A DNA stretch of 64,000 bases from Streptomyces natalensis ATCC 27448 (GTDB lineage Bacteria; Actinomycetota; Actinomycetes; Streptomycetales; Streptomycetaceae): the NCBI RefSeq assembly GCF_000935125.1, contig NZ_JRKI01000063.1:279961-343960 (forward strand), in the 5' to 3' direction. Below the pieces are notes generated by a model. That model was not told the origin of the DNA. It was given only the letters and a program-made list of their open reading frames with translations, and did no database searches. Shown here one piece after another: positions 24,060-32,520 of the stretch. A program made the translations under genes and the position numbers. Numbering within the stretch: the stretch's first letter is position 1; each line of letters starts with the position of its first letter.

Positions 24060-26726
24060 ATGACTTCCAGCGCGCAGGGACCTGACGAGGGAGCGGGGCA
24101 GGAACCGGAGCAGAGGCCGGTCCTGGGATCTGACCCGGAGGCTCGCCCCACGGCGAATGCGATGCGCCGCGCCCTCAAGCGTGCCCGCGATGGCGTGGCG
24201 CTGGACGTCGGCGAGGCCGCGGTGCTGTTGCAGGCCCGCGGCGAGGACTTGCACGACCTGTGCGCCTCGGCGGCCCGGGTGCGCGATGCGGGTCTGGAGG
24301 CCGCCGGGCGTCCCGGAGTCATCACGTACTCCAAGGGCGTCTTCATCCCCCTGACGCGCCTGTGCCGGGACACCTGCCACTACTGCACCTTCGTCACCGT
24401 CCCCGGCAAGCTGCGCCGCGCCGGCCACGGGATGTTCATGTCGCCCGACGAGGTGCTCGACATCGCCCGCCGCGGCGCCGAACTGGGCTGCAAGGAAGCC
24501 CTCTTCACGCTCGGCGACAAGCCCGAGGACCGCTGGCCCGAGGCCCGCGAATGGCTGGAGGCGCACGGCTATGACGACACGCTCTCCTACGTACGGGCCA
24601 TGGCCATCCGCGTCCTGGAGGAGACCGGGCTGCTCCCGCACCTCAACCCCGGGGTGCTGTCCTGGACGGACTTCCAGCGCCTCAAGCCCGTCGCCCCGTC
24701 CCTGGGCATGATGCTGGAGACCACCGCCGAGCGGCTGTGGAGCGAGCCCGGCGGCCCGCACCACGGCTCGCCCGACAAGGAGCCCGCCGTCCGGCTGCGC
24801 GTCCTGGAGGACGCCGGCCGCTCCAACGTCCCCTTCACCACCGGGCTGCTCATCGGGATCGGCGAGACCTACCAGGAGCGCGCCGAGTCGATCTTCGCGC
24901 TGCGCCGGGTCCAGCGCGCGTACCACGGCATCCAGGAACTGATCATGCAGAACTTCCGCGCCAAGCCGGACACGGCCATGCGCGGCAAGCCGGACGCCGA
25001 GTTGGAGGAGCTGGCCGCCACCATCGCCGTGGCCCGGCACATCATGGGCCCCTCGACCCGTATCCAGGCGCCGCCCAACCTCGTCGACGGCGCCTATGCG
25101 CTGCTCATCGACGCGGGTATCGACGACTGGGGCGGCGTCTCGCCGCTGACCCTCGACCACGTCAACCCCGAGCGCCCCTGGCCGCAGATCGAGGAGCTGA
25201 CCGAGCGCTGCGCCGCCTCCGGCTTCACGCTGCGCGAACGGCTGCCCATCTACCCCGAGTTCCTCCGCCGCGGCGAGCCCTGGCTGGATCCGCGCCTGCT
25301 GCCGCATGTGCGCGCCCTGGCCGACCCGGAGACGGGCCTGGCCATCGAGGACGCCCCCGTGGTGGGCCGCCCCTGGCAGGAGCCCGACGAGGGCTTCACG
25401 ATGAGCTCCTCGGGCCGTACGGACCTGCACCACACCATCGACACCGAAGGCCGCACCGCCGACCGCCGCGACGACTTCGACGAGGTCTACGGCGACTGGG
25501 AGGCGCTGCGCGAGGCCGCCGCCCCCGGGATGGCGCCGTCCCGGATCGACGCGGACGTCCGGCAGGCCCTGTCGCAGGCCGCCGACGACCCCACCCGGCT
25601 CTCCGACGACGAGGCGCTGGCCCTGCTGCACGCCGACGGCCCCGCCCTGGACGCGCTCTGCCGTATCGCCGACGAGCTGCGCCGCGCCACCGTGGGCGAC
25701 GACGTCACCTACATCGTCACCAGGAACATCAACTTCACCAACGTCTGCTACACCGGCTGCCGCTTCTGCGCCTTCGCCCAGCGCCGCACCGACGCCGACG
25801 CCTACACCCTGTCCCTGTCCCAGGTGGCCGACCGCGCCCAACAGGCCTGGGACGTCGGGGCGGTGGAGGTGTGCATGCAGGGCGGTATCCACCCCGACCT
25901 GCCCGGCACGGCCTACTTCGACATCGCCCGCGCCGTCAAGGAACGCGTCCCCGGGATGCATGTGCACGCCTTCTCCCCGATGGAGGTCGTCAACGGCGCC
26001 ACCCGCACCGGCCTGTCCATCCGGGAGTGGCTCGGCGAGGCCAAGGCCGCCGGGCTGGACACCATCCCCGGCACCGCCGCCGAGATCCTGGACGACGAGG
26101 TCCGCTGGGTGCTGACCAAGGGCAAACTCCCCACCGCCACCTGGGTCGAGGTCATCAAAACCGCCCATGAGCTGGGCATCCGCTCGTCCTCGACGATGAT
26201 GTACGGCCATGTCGACCAGCCGCGCCACTGGCTGGGCCACCTCCGCCTGCTGGCCGGGATCCAGCGGTCCGCGCTGTCCAAGGGCGTCGCGGGCTTCACC
26301 GAATTCGTCACGCTGCCCTTCATCCACACCAACGCGCCCGTCTATCTGGCCGGTATCGCCCGCCCCGGCCCCACCACCCGCGACAACCGCGCGGTGACGG
26401 CGATGGCCCGGCTCCTGCTCCACCCGTACATCACCAACATCCAGACCAGCTGGGTCAAACTGGGCACCGAAGGCGCCGCCGAAATGCTCCGCTCGGGCGC
26501 CAACGACCTGGGCGGCACCCTGATGGAGGAGACCATCTCCCGGATGGCGGGCTCCAGTTACGGCTCCTACCGCTCCCTACGGGACCTGACCGCCATCGCG
26601 GACGCCGCGGGCCGCCCGTCCCGTCCCCGTACGACGACCTACGGCCCGGTCCCCGAGGAACGGCAGGCCGCCGCGCTCGCCTCGGACGGGCATCTGCCGG
26701 AGCTGCTGCCGGTGGTGGACCAGTAG
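24060..26726 (+). CDS. fbiC: FO synthase, fused CofG-CofH radical SAM enzyme
   Basis: 888 residues from ATG 24060 (GGAGG overlapping the start). It makes the deazaflavin FO of coenzyme F420 from 5-amino-6-ribitylaminouracil and tyrosine. Two radical-SAM modules are visible: the CofG half with CRDTCHYC (CX3CX2C, near residue 100) and the CofH half with CYTGCRFC (near residue 563). The fusion and length match actinobacterial FbiC. It stands alone between the VOC gene and a convergent small gene. It supplies the cofactor for the LLM oxidoreductases of this neighbourhood and elsewhere. Confidence 0.97.
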   Translation: MTSSAQGPDEGAGQEPEQRPVLGSDPEARPTANAMRRALKRARDGVALDVGEAAVLLQARGEDLHDLCASAARVRDAGLEAAGRPGVITYSKGVFIPLTRLCRDTCHYCTFVTVPGKLRRAGHGMFMSPDEVLDIARRGAELGCKEALFTLGDKPEDRWPEAREWLEAHGYDDTLSYVRAMAIRVLEETGLLPHLNPGVLSWTDFQRLKPVAPSLGMMLETTAERLWSEPGGPHHGSPDKEPAVRLRVLEDAGRSNVPFTTGLLIGIGETYQERAESIFALRRVQRAYHGIQELIMQNFRAKPDTAMRGKPDAELEELAATIAVARHIMGPSTRIQAPPNLVDGAYALLIDAGIDDWGGVSPLTLDHVNPERPWPQIEELTERCAASGFTLRERLPIYPEFLRRGEPWLDPRLLPHVRALADPETGLAIEDAPVVGRPWQEPDEGFTMSSSGRTDLHHTIDTEGRTADRRDDFDEVYGDWEALREAAAPGMAPSRIDADVRQALSQAADDPTRLSDDEALALLHADGPALDALCRIADELRRATVGDDVTYIVTRNINFTNVCYTGCRFCAFAQRRTDADAYTLSLSQVADRAQQAWDVGAVEVCMQGGIHPDLPGTAYFDIARAVKERVPGMHVHAFSPMEVVNGATRTGLSIREWLGEAKAAGLDTIPGTAAEILDDEVRWVLTKGKLPTATWVEVIKTAHELGIRSSSTMMYGHVDQPRHWLGHLRLLAGIQRSALSKGVAGFTEFVTLPFIHTNAPVYLAGIARPGPTTRDNRAVTAMARLLLHPYITNIQTSWVKLGTEGAAEMLRSGANDLGGTLMEETISRMAGSSYGSYRSLRDLTAIADAAGRPSRPRTTTYGPVPEERQAAALASDGHLPELLPVVDQ

Positions 26727-26767
26727 GGGAGGAGCGAGCCGGACCGCCCCCGGGGGGCTCACTCCCC
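26727..26767. terminator. Hairpin between fbiC and the convergent small gene
   Basis: GGGGAG...GAGCC (26727-26740) pairs with GGCTC...CTCCCC (26756-26767), a bulged stem over a C-rich loop. It overlaps the stop region of the convergent gene and would serve both directions. Confidence 0.45.
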
Positions 26768-27013
26768 CTCATACTCCGCCTCGTGTTGCAGGATGCACTG
26801 CTGCCACTGCGACAGTGCCTCCGCGCGGTCGCCCCCGGTGTCCTGGGCGGCGACGATCAGCGCATCGGCGGCCATGGCGGCCAGCCGCACCGCGATATGG
26901 CAGACATCGCGCTGGGGGAGCGGCCGGAGAAGTTCCACCGCGCCGTCGCTGTCCCCGGAGAGCGCGGAGGCAACGACCGCCATGGTGGTGCGATCCCACT
27001 CGTACTCGGACAT
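26759..27013 (-). CDS. Conserved hypothetical protein, 84 aa
   Basis: Short helical protein beginning SEYEWDRTTMAVVASALSGD and ending with HEAEYEGE. I chose ATG 27013; an in-frame ATG at 27046 would add 11 residues, and neither has a strong ribosome site. It contains LLRPLPQRDVCHIAVRLAAM and a helical C-terminal part. Convergent with fbiC. No function recognised. Confidence 0.68.
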   Translation of the reverse strand: MSEYEWDRTTMAVVASALSGDSDGAVELLRPLPQRDVCHIAVRLAAMAADALIVAAQDTGGDRAEALSQWQQCILQHEAEYEGE

Positions 27014-27091
27014 GGGGGAAGCATGCCCCGCATGCGCCGCCGCCATGGTCGAACGGATGAGCGCATTCCGGGCCGCCGCGGCGCCCCGGCC

Positions 27092-28051
27092 TCAGCCCAG
27101 CTCCCGGACCGGCTTCCCCTCCAGGAACGCCACGATGTCCTCCACCGCCTGCTGGAAATAGCCCTCGTAGTTGCGGCGGGTGACATGGCCCAGGTGGGGC
27201 AGGGCGAGCACGTTCGGCAGGGTGCGCAGCGGGTGGCTGGCGGGGAGCGGCTCCTGCGCGAAGACATCGAGTCCGGCGCCCGCGATGCGTTCCTCGCGCA
27301 GCGCGTCGATCAGGGCGGACTGGTCGACGATGGCGGCGCGGGAGGTGTTCACGAGGTAGGCGGTGCGGCGCATCCGGGCCAGTTCCGGAGCGCCGATCAG
27401 CCCCCGGGTGCGGTCGCCGAGGACGAGATGGACGGAGACGAAGTCGCTGGTCTCCAGGAGCTCTTCCTTGGAGGCGGCGGCCCGTACGCCGACCTCCGCG
27501 GCCCGCTCGGCCGACAGGTTCCGGCTCCAGGCGACGACGTCCATACCGAAGGCCAGTCCGACCCGGGCGACCCGGGCGCCGATCTTGCCCAGGCCGAGCA
27601 GGCCCAGCCGGCGGCCGTACAGATCGGCCCCCAGGGTGCTCTGCCAGGGGCCGCCCGCGCGCATCGCCGCGCTCTCGGTGGCGACGCTGCGGGCCAGGCC
27701 CAGGATCAGCGCCCAGGTCAGTTCGACGGGCGGTTCGGTGTTGCTGGCCGTCCCGCAGACGGTGACGCCGTGCCGGGCGGCCGCCGCCAGGTCGATGGCG
27801 GCGTTGCGCATCCCGGAGGTGACCAGCAGCCGCAGCCGGGGCAGCCGGGCGAGCAGGGAGGCCGGGAACGGGGTGCGCTCGCGCATCGCGACCACGATCT
27901 CGCAGTCGCCGATCGCCTCGACCACCTCGTCCTCGGAGGCGAAGGGGCGACGCAGCGTACGGACGTCCACCCGCCCGTCCAGAGGGGACCAGTCGGCGAG
28001 CGAGAGGGCGACGCCCTGGTAGTCGTCCAGTACGGCGCAGCGCGGAGTCAT
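27092..28051 (-). CDS. D-2-hydroxyacid dehydrogenase family protein
   Basis: 319 residues from ATG 28051 (GGGAGA upstream). NAD-binding Rossmann motif GLLGLGKIGARVARVG, Arg in VNTSRAAIVDQ, catalytic Glu in LDVFAQEPLP and His in ALPHLGHVT. It should reduce a 2-keto acid or oxidise a D-2-hydroxy acid; 3-phosphoglycerate dehydrogenase itself is unlikely because there is no ACT domain. Divergent from the ADP-ribosylglycohydrolase gene. Confidence 0.88.
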   Translation of the reverse strand: MTPRCAVLDDYQGVALSLADWSPLDGRVDVRTLRRPFASEDEVVEAIGDCEIVVAMRERTPFPASLLARLPRLRLLVTSGMRNAAIDLAAAARHGVTVCGTASNTEPPVELTWALILGLARSVATESAAMRAGGPWQSTLGADLYGRRLGLLGLGKIGARVARVGLAFGMDVVAWSRNLSAERAAEVGVRAAASKEELLETSDFVSVHLVLGDRTRGLIGAPELARMRRTAYLVNTSRAAIVDQSALIDALREERIAGAGLDVFAQEPLPASHPLRTLPNVLALPHLGHVTRRNYEGYFQQAVEDIVAFLEGKPVRELG

Positions 28052-28128
28052 GGGGGTCTCTCCCGGCGGGTCGGGGGCGGGCGGAAGCGGGCGGCCACCG
28101 GCGGCGCCGGGCCCGGTTCGGCGGCGTA

Positions 28129-28150
28129 ATCCCGGCAATATCCCGGCAAT
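28129..28150. repeat. 11-bp tandem repeat in a divergent promoter gap
   Basis: Two perfect consecutive copies of ATCCCGGCAAT at 28129 and 28140 in the 314-base gap between the dehydrogenase and ADP-ribosylglycohydrolase starts. One-turn spacing suggests a regulator site. I see no gene in the rest of the gap. Confidence 0.7.
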
Positions 28151-28365
28151 CGCGGCGAGCCGGAACGGCGTCCGTGGGTGACAGCTCACATTACGATCCC
28201 GGGCCCGTGGCGATCATTCGCGGTCGATTACAGTGCTGCGCCGGGGAGCCTGCACGGCCCCGGAACGGTGCGAGTTTCTGGAGGTCGCGCAGTGAGTGAG
28301 CGCAGCCGGGCCATGGAAGGGTGCGCGCCGCGCGGAGGCGAGGCCGGGCCGAGCGAGGTGCCGGT

Positions 28366-29487
28366 ATGAGTGCCGCGCCGGGGCACACCGCTATCTGGGG
28401 CCGCGCCGAACAGCAGGACTTCCGCAGCCGGGTACGTGGCTGTCTGCTCGGCGGAGCCATCGGCGATGCGCTCGGCGCGGGCATCGAATTCGACTCCCTC
28501 GAGGCGATCCGCGAGGCGCACGGCGCCGACGGCGTCACCGACCTCGTCCCGGCCTACGGGCGGCGCGGTGCGGTCACAGACGACACCCAGATGACCCTTT
28601 TCACCATGGACGGCCTGATACGCGCCCAGGTGCGCCGCGACACCGGGGCCTGGCATCCACCGACCGACGTCCACCGCGCCTATCTGCGCTGGGCCGCCAC
28701 CCAGCACGACTGGGGCCCGGACGAGCGTCGGAAGGACGACGGCTGGCTGGCCCGCGAGGAGTGGCTCTACTCCCGGCGGGAGCCGGGCCGGGCCTGCCTG
28801 ACCGGCCTGGGCGACGAGGTGATGGGCACCCTGGAGGCGCCCAAGAACCGCGACTCCAAGGGCTGCGGCGCGGTGATGCGCTCCGCGCCGTTCGGGCTGC
28901 TGGTCGGCTGGGAGCCGCAGCTGGTCTTCCAGCTGGCCGTCGAGTGCGCGGCGCAGACCCACGGCCACCCCACCGGCTATCTGGCGGCCGGAGCCTTCGC
29001 CGTCATCAGCCACTCCCTGGCCCGCGGCGAGGTCCTCGACGGCGCCGTCCAAAAGGCCCTGGCCCATCTGGCGACCCGCCCCGGCCACGACGAGACCACC
29101 GACGCCCTCAAGCGCGCCCTGGGCGCCGTACGGCAGGGCATGCCGACGCCCGCCCGGGTCGAGTCGCTGGGCGAGGGCTGGACGGCGGAGGAGGCGCTGG
29201 CCATCGGCGTCTACTGCGCGCTGGTCGCCGAGGACATCCGGCACGGTCTGCTGCTCGCCGTCAACCACGGCGGCGACAGCGACTCCACCGGCGCCATCTG
29301 CGGCAACCTGCTGGGCACGCTGCACGGCGAGACCGCGCTGCCGCCCGACTGGCTGGTCGAACTGGAGGGCCGCGAGACGATCCTCCAGCTGGCGGACGAT
29401 TTCGCGATGGAGATGACCCAGGGCGCCGCGCTGCACGGCCCGGCGGGCTCCTCACCGGGGTGGCTCGCCCGCTACCCGCGCGCCTGA
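28366..29487 (+). CDS. ADP-ribosylglycohydrolase family protein
   Basis: 373 residues from ATG 28366 (GAGGTG upstream; a longer in-frame start at 28321 is possible). DraG/ARH fold: GCLLGGAIGDALGAGIEFDS, metal-binding TDDTQMTLFT, and GGDSDSTGAICGNLLG near the C-terminus bind two divalent ions. Such enzymes remove ADP-ribose from proteins or small molecules. The target is unknown and no ADP-ribosyltransferase is adjacent. Its stop overlaps a remnant gene end on the other strand. Confidence 0.9.
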   Translation: MSAAPGHTAIWGRAEQQDFRSRVRGCLLGGAIGDALGAGIEFDSLEAIREAHGADGVTDLVPAYGRRGAVTDDTQMTLFTMDGLIRAQVRRDTGAWHPPTDVHRAYLRWAATQHDWGPDERRKDDGWLAREEWLYSRREPGRACLTGLGDEVMGTLEAPKNRDSKGCGAVMRSAPFGLLVGWEPQLVFQLAVECAAQTHGHPTGYLAAGAFAVISHSLARGEVLDGAVQKALAHLATRPGHDETTDALKRALGAVRQGMPTPARVESLGEGWTAEEALAIGVYCALVAEDIRHGLLLAVNHGGDSDSTGAICGNLLGTLHGETALPPDWLVELEGRETILQLADDFAMEMTQGAALHGPAGSSPGWLARYPRA

Positions 29488-29625
29488 CCCCGCGCCGCCG
29501 GCCACGCCCCGGGGAAGTTGGTCAGCCAGAAGGCGAACGGCCCCGCCGCGCAGGACGTCAGCGCAGCCGTCGGACCCGAGCGGCGGAAGACCGGCAGCAT
29601 GCCGAGCAGGAACGATCCCGACCGC
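29472..29625 (-). pseudogene. C-terminal remnant of a sodium:solute symporter-like protein
   Basis: The minus strand reads LLGMLPVFRRSGPTAALTSC then AAGPFAFWLTNFP and a stop at 29472. This resembles the last membrane helix of SSS-family transporters. Upstream, a GAIAVGIVPA stretch is in another frame, so one frameshift separates the two parts. Only a gene end is left; no start or ribosome site. Confidence 0.5.
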
Positions 29626-29706
29626 GATGGCTCCAGCGCATCAGCTCGCCCGCATTGACCAGCAGCGACTGGCCGGTGACCGCACGGGCCCCGTCCGAGC
29701 AGAGGA
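29626..29706 (-). pseudogene. C-terminal remnant of a short-chain dehydrogenase
   Basis: The minus strand reads FLCSDGARAVTGQSLLVNAG then ELM, the standard end of SDR enzymes (a conserved VTGQ block and a closing VNAGE). It is fused on its 5' side directly to the truncated TnpB frame and on its 3' side to the symporter remnant. No catalytic part remains. Confidence 0.6.
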
Positions 29707-29709
29707 AGG

Positions 29710-30455
29710 CCGCGCTTCGGCTTCCTGCGCGCCATCATCCGCTGGTAGTGCGCGAGGCGCTGCGCGGCGTTCTTCCCGTGCTGCGGGTGAGGGAGGTCGT
29801 GGGCGTCGGACGTGGTGGTTGCCGTCTCCTTCACGCCCCAGTCGATGCCGATCACCGCACCCGTTTCCGCAAGAGTCTCGGTGTTGGTGGCTACGACGAA
29901 GGACGCGTACCAGTGTCCGATGCTGTCGCGGTAGGCGCGCACGCTGGACGGGGTCTTGGGCAGCTCCCGCGACCACACGACGGTCACCGCAATGCCCCCG
30001 GCCAGGTGCAGGCGGCCGTCCTTCAAGCGGAATCCGCGCCGGGTGTATTCGAGGGTGGGGAGCGCGTCACGCTTCTTCTTGTACTTCGGCATCCCGGCCC
30101 GCTGCCGCATCGGCAACCGTGCCTTGATGTCCTTGAGCGCCTTCGCCCGGGACTTGCCGAAGTCGCGTATCAGCTGTTGCTGCGGAACGCATGCGCCCTC
30201 ACGCAGCCACGCCGTGCGGGCGCGCGCCTCGGTCAGCATCGCGGCGAGCTGCACCGGGCCACACGTCTCCTTCTCGCCGGTGGCCTTGTTGTGCGCGTAC
30301 AAGGCCTTCGACTTGGCCACGCACTCGTTCCACACCCACCGACACCGGTCCCACTCCACTTCCAGCGCGGCACGGGCCGACGACGACACACGAACACGGT
30401 AGGTGTAGCGGGCGTGCCCGCCACCTGCCGTCTGCACTTCCGTTGTCACGACCAT
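29710..30455 (-). pseudogene. Truncated TnpB (IS200/IS605-type OrfB)
   Basis: From ATG 30455 the frame gives about 245 residues of TnpB: RWVWNECVAKSKALYAHNK, KDIKARLPMRQRAGMPKYK, FRLKDGRLHLAGG and RuvC-I with its Asp in IGIDWGVKETATT. It stops being TnpB after MMARRKPKRG, joining an SDR end. RuvC-II (Glu), the zinc ribbon, RuvC-III (Asp) and the 3' end that normally encodes the guide RNA are absent, so no guided nuclease can be made. No TnpA is seen. Confidence 0.85.
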
Positions 30456-30483
30456 CGACCTATCGGGGGAGTCTGACAGTTGA

Positions 30484-30654
30484 GAGCCCCCTGCCCTGTG
30501 GTTCCTTCAGGAGGACCCGCGTGCGGTCTGGGCGGACCACTTCGCCGACCGGGAGACGGCGGTCGCGGAGTCGGGGCTGGGGAGGGTGGAGCTGGTGGCG
30601 CCGTTCATCCCGACCGTCCCGGGAACCGACCGCTATGTGTCCGAACTGCGCTGA
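30484..30654 (+). pseudogene. C-terminal remnant of an unknown protein
   Basis: Plus-strand frame reads EPPALWFLQEDPRAVWADHF then ADRETAVAESGLGRVELVAP and FIPTVPGTDRYVSELR, then stop at 30652-30654. There is an in-frame stop at 30481 and no start or ribosome site. It looks like the conserved tail of an EthD/dimeric alpha-beta barrel type protein, cut at the edge of the TnpB segment. Confidence 0.5.
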
Positions 30655-30816
30655 GCCGTACGGGAGTTGAGTCGCATGCCGACTGTACGGGCGCGCACCG
30701 TACGGCGGTCCACCTGCGCCCGGACAGGGCCGAGCCCCCTCGGCCGGGACGGCGATCCAGTCGAGAGGGCTCGTGTCTGCGCGCTCCGCGCAGAGTGGGG
30801 TGCGTGACGGCTCAGC

Positions 30817-31026
30817 TCACGCCATGTCGAACGAGCCGCCGGCCACGTCCGACACGAAGGTGTTCCAGGCGGCGTTGTCGAAGGTCAGGCGCGGACCCTC
30901 GGGGTCCTTGGAGTCGCGCACCGCGATGGCTGCCGTGGTCGGTACGGCCATCTCCACACAGGCGCCGTTGCCGCCGGAGTACGAGGACTTCTTCCAGGAG
31001 AACGCGGAATTGGGCTGGACAGCCAT
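30817..31026 (-). CDS. DUF397 domain-containing protein
   Basis: 69 residues from ATG 31026 with GGAG five bases upstream; a GTG two codons earlier is an alternative. Contains the DUF397 core: FSWKKSSYSGGNGACVEMAV, then AVRDSKDPEGPRLTF and WNTFVSDV. These small proteins pair with XRE/DUF5753 regulators in Streptomyces (Scr1/Scr2-like and BldB-BldC type loci) and may act as antagonists. The partner regulator lies 240 bases upstream on the same strand. Confidence 0.87.
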   Translation of the reverse strand: MAVQPNSAFSWKKSSYSGGNGACVEMAVPTTAAIAVRDSKDPEGPRLTFDNAAWNTFVSDVAGGSFDMA

Positions 31027-31266
31027 TTTCACTCCAACTCACTTTGGGAACTCACGCTGAACTCGGCGGAGTTACCGGGGGATTCGGTACTGCTGACGCT
31101 ACGCGCCAACATCACGAGCCGCAGGAGTCGTTCACCCATCCGAATGTCATATTCCTTGATCTCTTTTCATGGCGGGTGGCGCCGGTGTACCGTGCGATCC
31201 CGGTTTCCGGAATACTCCATTCCGCACCGCAATGCCCCATTTCATCCGGCGGCGTTTCCCCCGGCG

Positions 31267-32133
31267 TCACCCCATGGCATCCGCGTGCTTCTTGGCCGCC
31301 AGAGCGATGAACTCCCGGCTCTGGTCGGCATTCAGCGCCTGCGCGCGCAAGTGCTCGTACATGATCGTGTATTTGTGCACATCGTTGGTTTTCTCCAAAT
31401 ACAGATCACTGGTGACGCCCTCGATGTACACCACACTCGAATCCGAGGCATCGTCGAATTCCAGGATCGAGAACGTCCCCGACATCCCGGCGTGCGCACC
31501 CGTGTCGTACGGCAGCACCTGCACCGTCACATGCGGCAGATGACTCATCTCGACGAGATGGTCCAGCTGTTCGCGCATGATCAGATGGCTGCCGACGACC
31601 CGCCGCAGCGCGCTCTCGTCCAGCACCACCCACAGCCGCAGCGGGCGCTTGGGGTCGCTGACCCGCTCCTGGCGGCGCATCCGCACCTGGATGCGCTTCT
31701 CCAGATTCTCCGGCGCGAGCTCGGGAACGGCGCCGGGAATGACCGCCTCGGCGTAGCCGGGGGTCTGGAGCAGACCGGGCACCAGCAGGGACTCGTACAC
31801 CCGCAGCGACGCCGCCTCGGTCTCCAGGCCGATGTAGACGCTGTACGGGATGTCGCCGAAGGCGTGCCACCAGCCCTGCTGGCGCGAATCCTTCGCCATC
31901 TGCATCAGCGAATCGACTATGCGGTGGTCCTCGACCTCGTACACCGAGCACAGATCGCGGACATCGCGCTGGCTGATGCTGCGGCGGCCGTTCTCGAGCC
32001 TGCTGATCTTCGACTGGGAGACCAGCAGGCGCTCGGCGACCTGTTCGGCGGTCATGCCCTTGTCCTCGCGCAGCCTGCGCAGTTCCTGGCCCAGTCGGCG
32101 TCGCCTGACAGTGGGGTTGATGTTGGACGCCAC
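31267..32133 (-). CDS. XRE family regulator with DUF5753 domain
   Basis: 288 residues from GTG 32133 with GGAGGTG eight bases upstream. N-terminal helix-turn-helix: RRLREDKGMTAEQVAERLLV and SQSKISRLENG. DUF5753 follows: ESLLVPGLLQTPGYAEAV, RMRRQERV, LDESALRR and a C-terminal LYLEKTNDVHKYTIMYEHLR. The family controls development and antibiotic production in Streptomyces, usually with a DUF397 partner, here the gene just downstream. Confidence 0.9.
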   Translation of the reverse strand: MASNINPTVRRRRLGQELRRLREDKGMTAEQVAERLLVSQSKISRLENGRRSISQRDVRDLCSVYEVEDHRIVDSLMQMAKDSRQQGWWHAFGDIPYSVYIGLETEAASLRVYESLLVPGLLQTPGYAEAVIPGAVPELAPENLEKRIQVRMRRQERVSDPKRPLRLWVVLDESALRRVVGSHLIMREQLDHLVEMSHLPHVTVQVLPYDTGAHAGMSGTFSILEFDDASDSSVVYIEGVTSDLYLEKTNDVHKYTIMYEHLRAQALNADQSREFIALAAKKHADAMG

Positions 32134-32240
32134 GGGTAGTGCACCTCCGGCTCCGTACTGCTGTCGTGTTCTGTCCAGCAGGGTGCCACTCCGATGCCAC
32201 GCCGCGCAGTCAAATGGGCACAGAAGGCGAGCGGGTGTGC

Positions 32241-32294
32241 GCGTGGGGTGGCGGTCCGGCCGGTGTCCAGTGCGGCCGGACCGCCACCCCACGC
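32241..32294. terminator. Perfect 22-bp inverted repeat
   Basis: Arms 32241-32262 and 32273-32294 are perfectly complementary over 22 bases (GCGTGGGGTGGCGG... outward), with a 10-base loop. It lies in the 387-base gap after the GPP34 gene and upstream of the XRE gene, on the path of GPP34 transcription, so a strong terminator is likely. The rest of the gap (32400-32520) has imperfect GTCGTGCGGGTCGTG direct repeats and no gene. Confidence 0.75.
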
Positions 32295-32520
32295 TCTCTT
32301 GCTGCGGCTCCCGAAGGGTCCTGTGGGACAGCGGAACTGGGAAGTGGGTCTTGAGGGGTAGCGGTACGCATGCGGTGGTCGCCCGCGGCGCGCATGCGCT
32401 CGTGCGGTGGTGCGGCAAAGCGGTCGTGCGGGTCGTGAAAGCGGTTGTGCGGGTCGTGCGGCCGTGCGGTTGCAATGGCGCACGCGCGGTGGTGCGTGTC
32501 CGGTGGTGCGCCGTGCCGTG

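Noticed and set aside
23754..26423. Antisense frame of 889 codons over fbiC
   Set aside because: Low-complexity Gly/Val/Asp composition and complete overlap with the unmistakable FO synthase.
29710..30455. Functional TnpB with guide RNA
   Set aside because: The gene is cut after RuvC-I; the catalytic Glu and last Asp, zinc ribbon and 3' RNA-coding end are missing.
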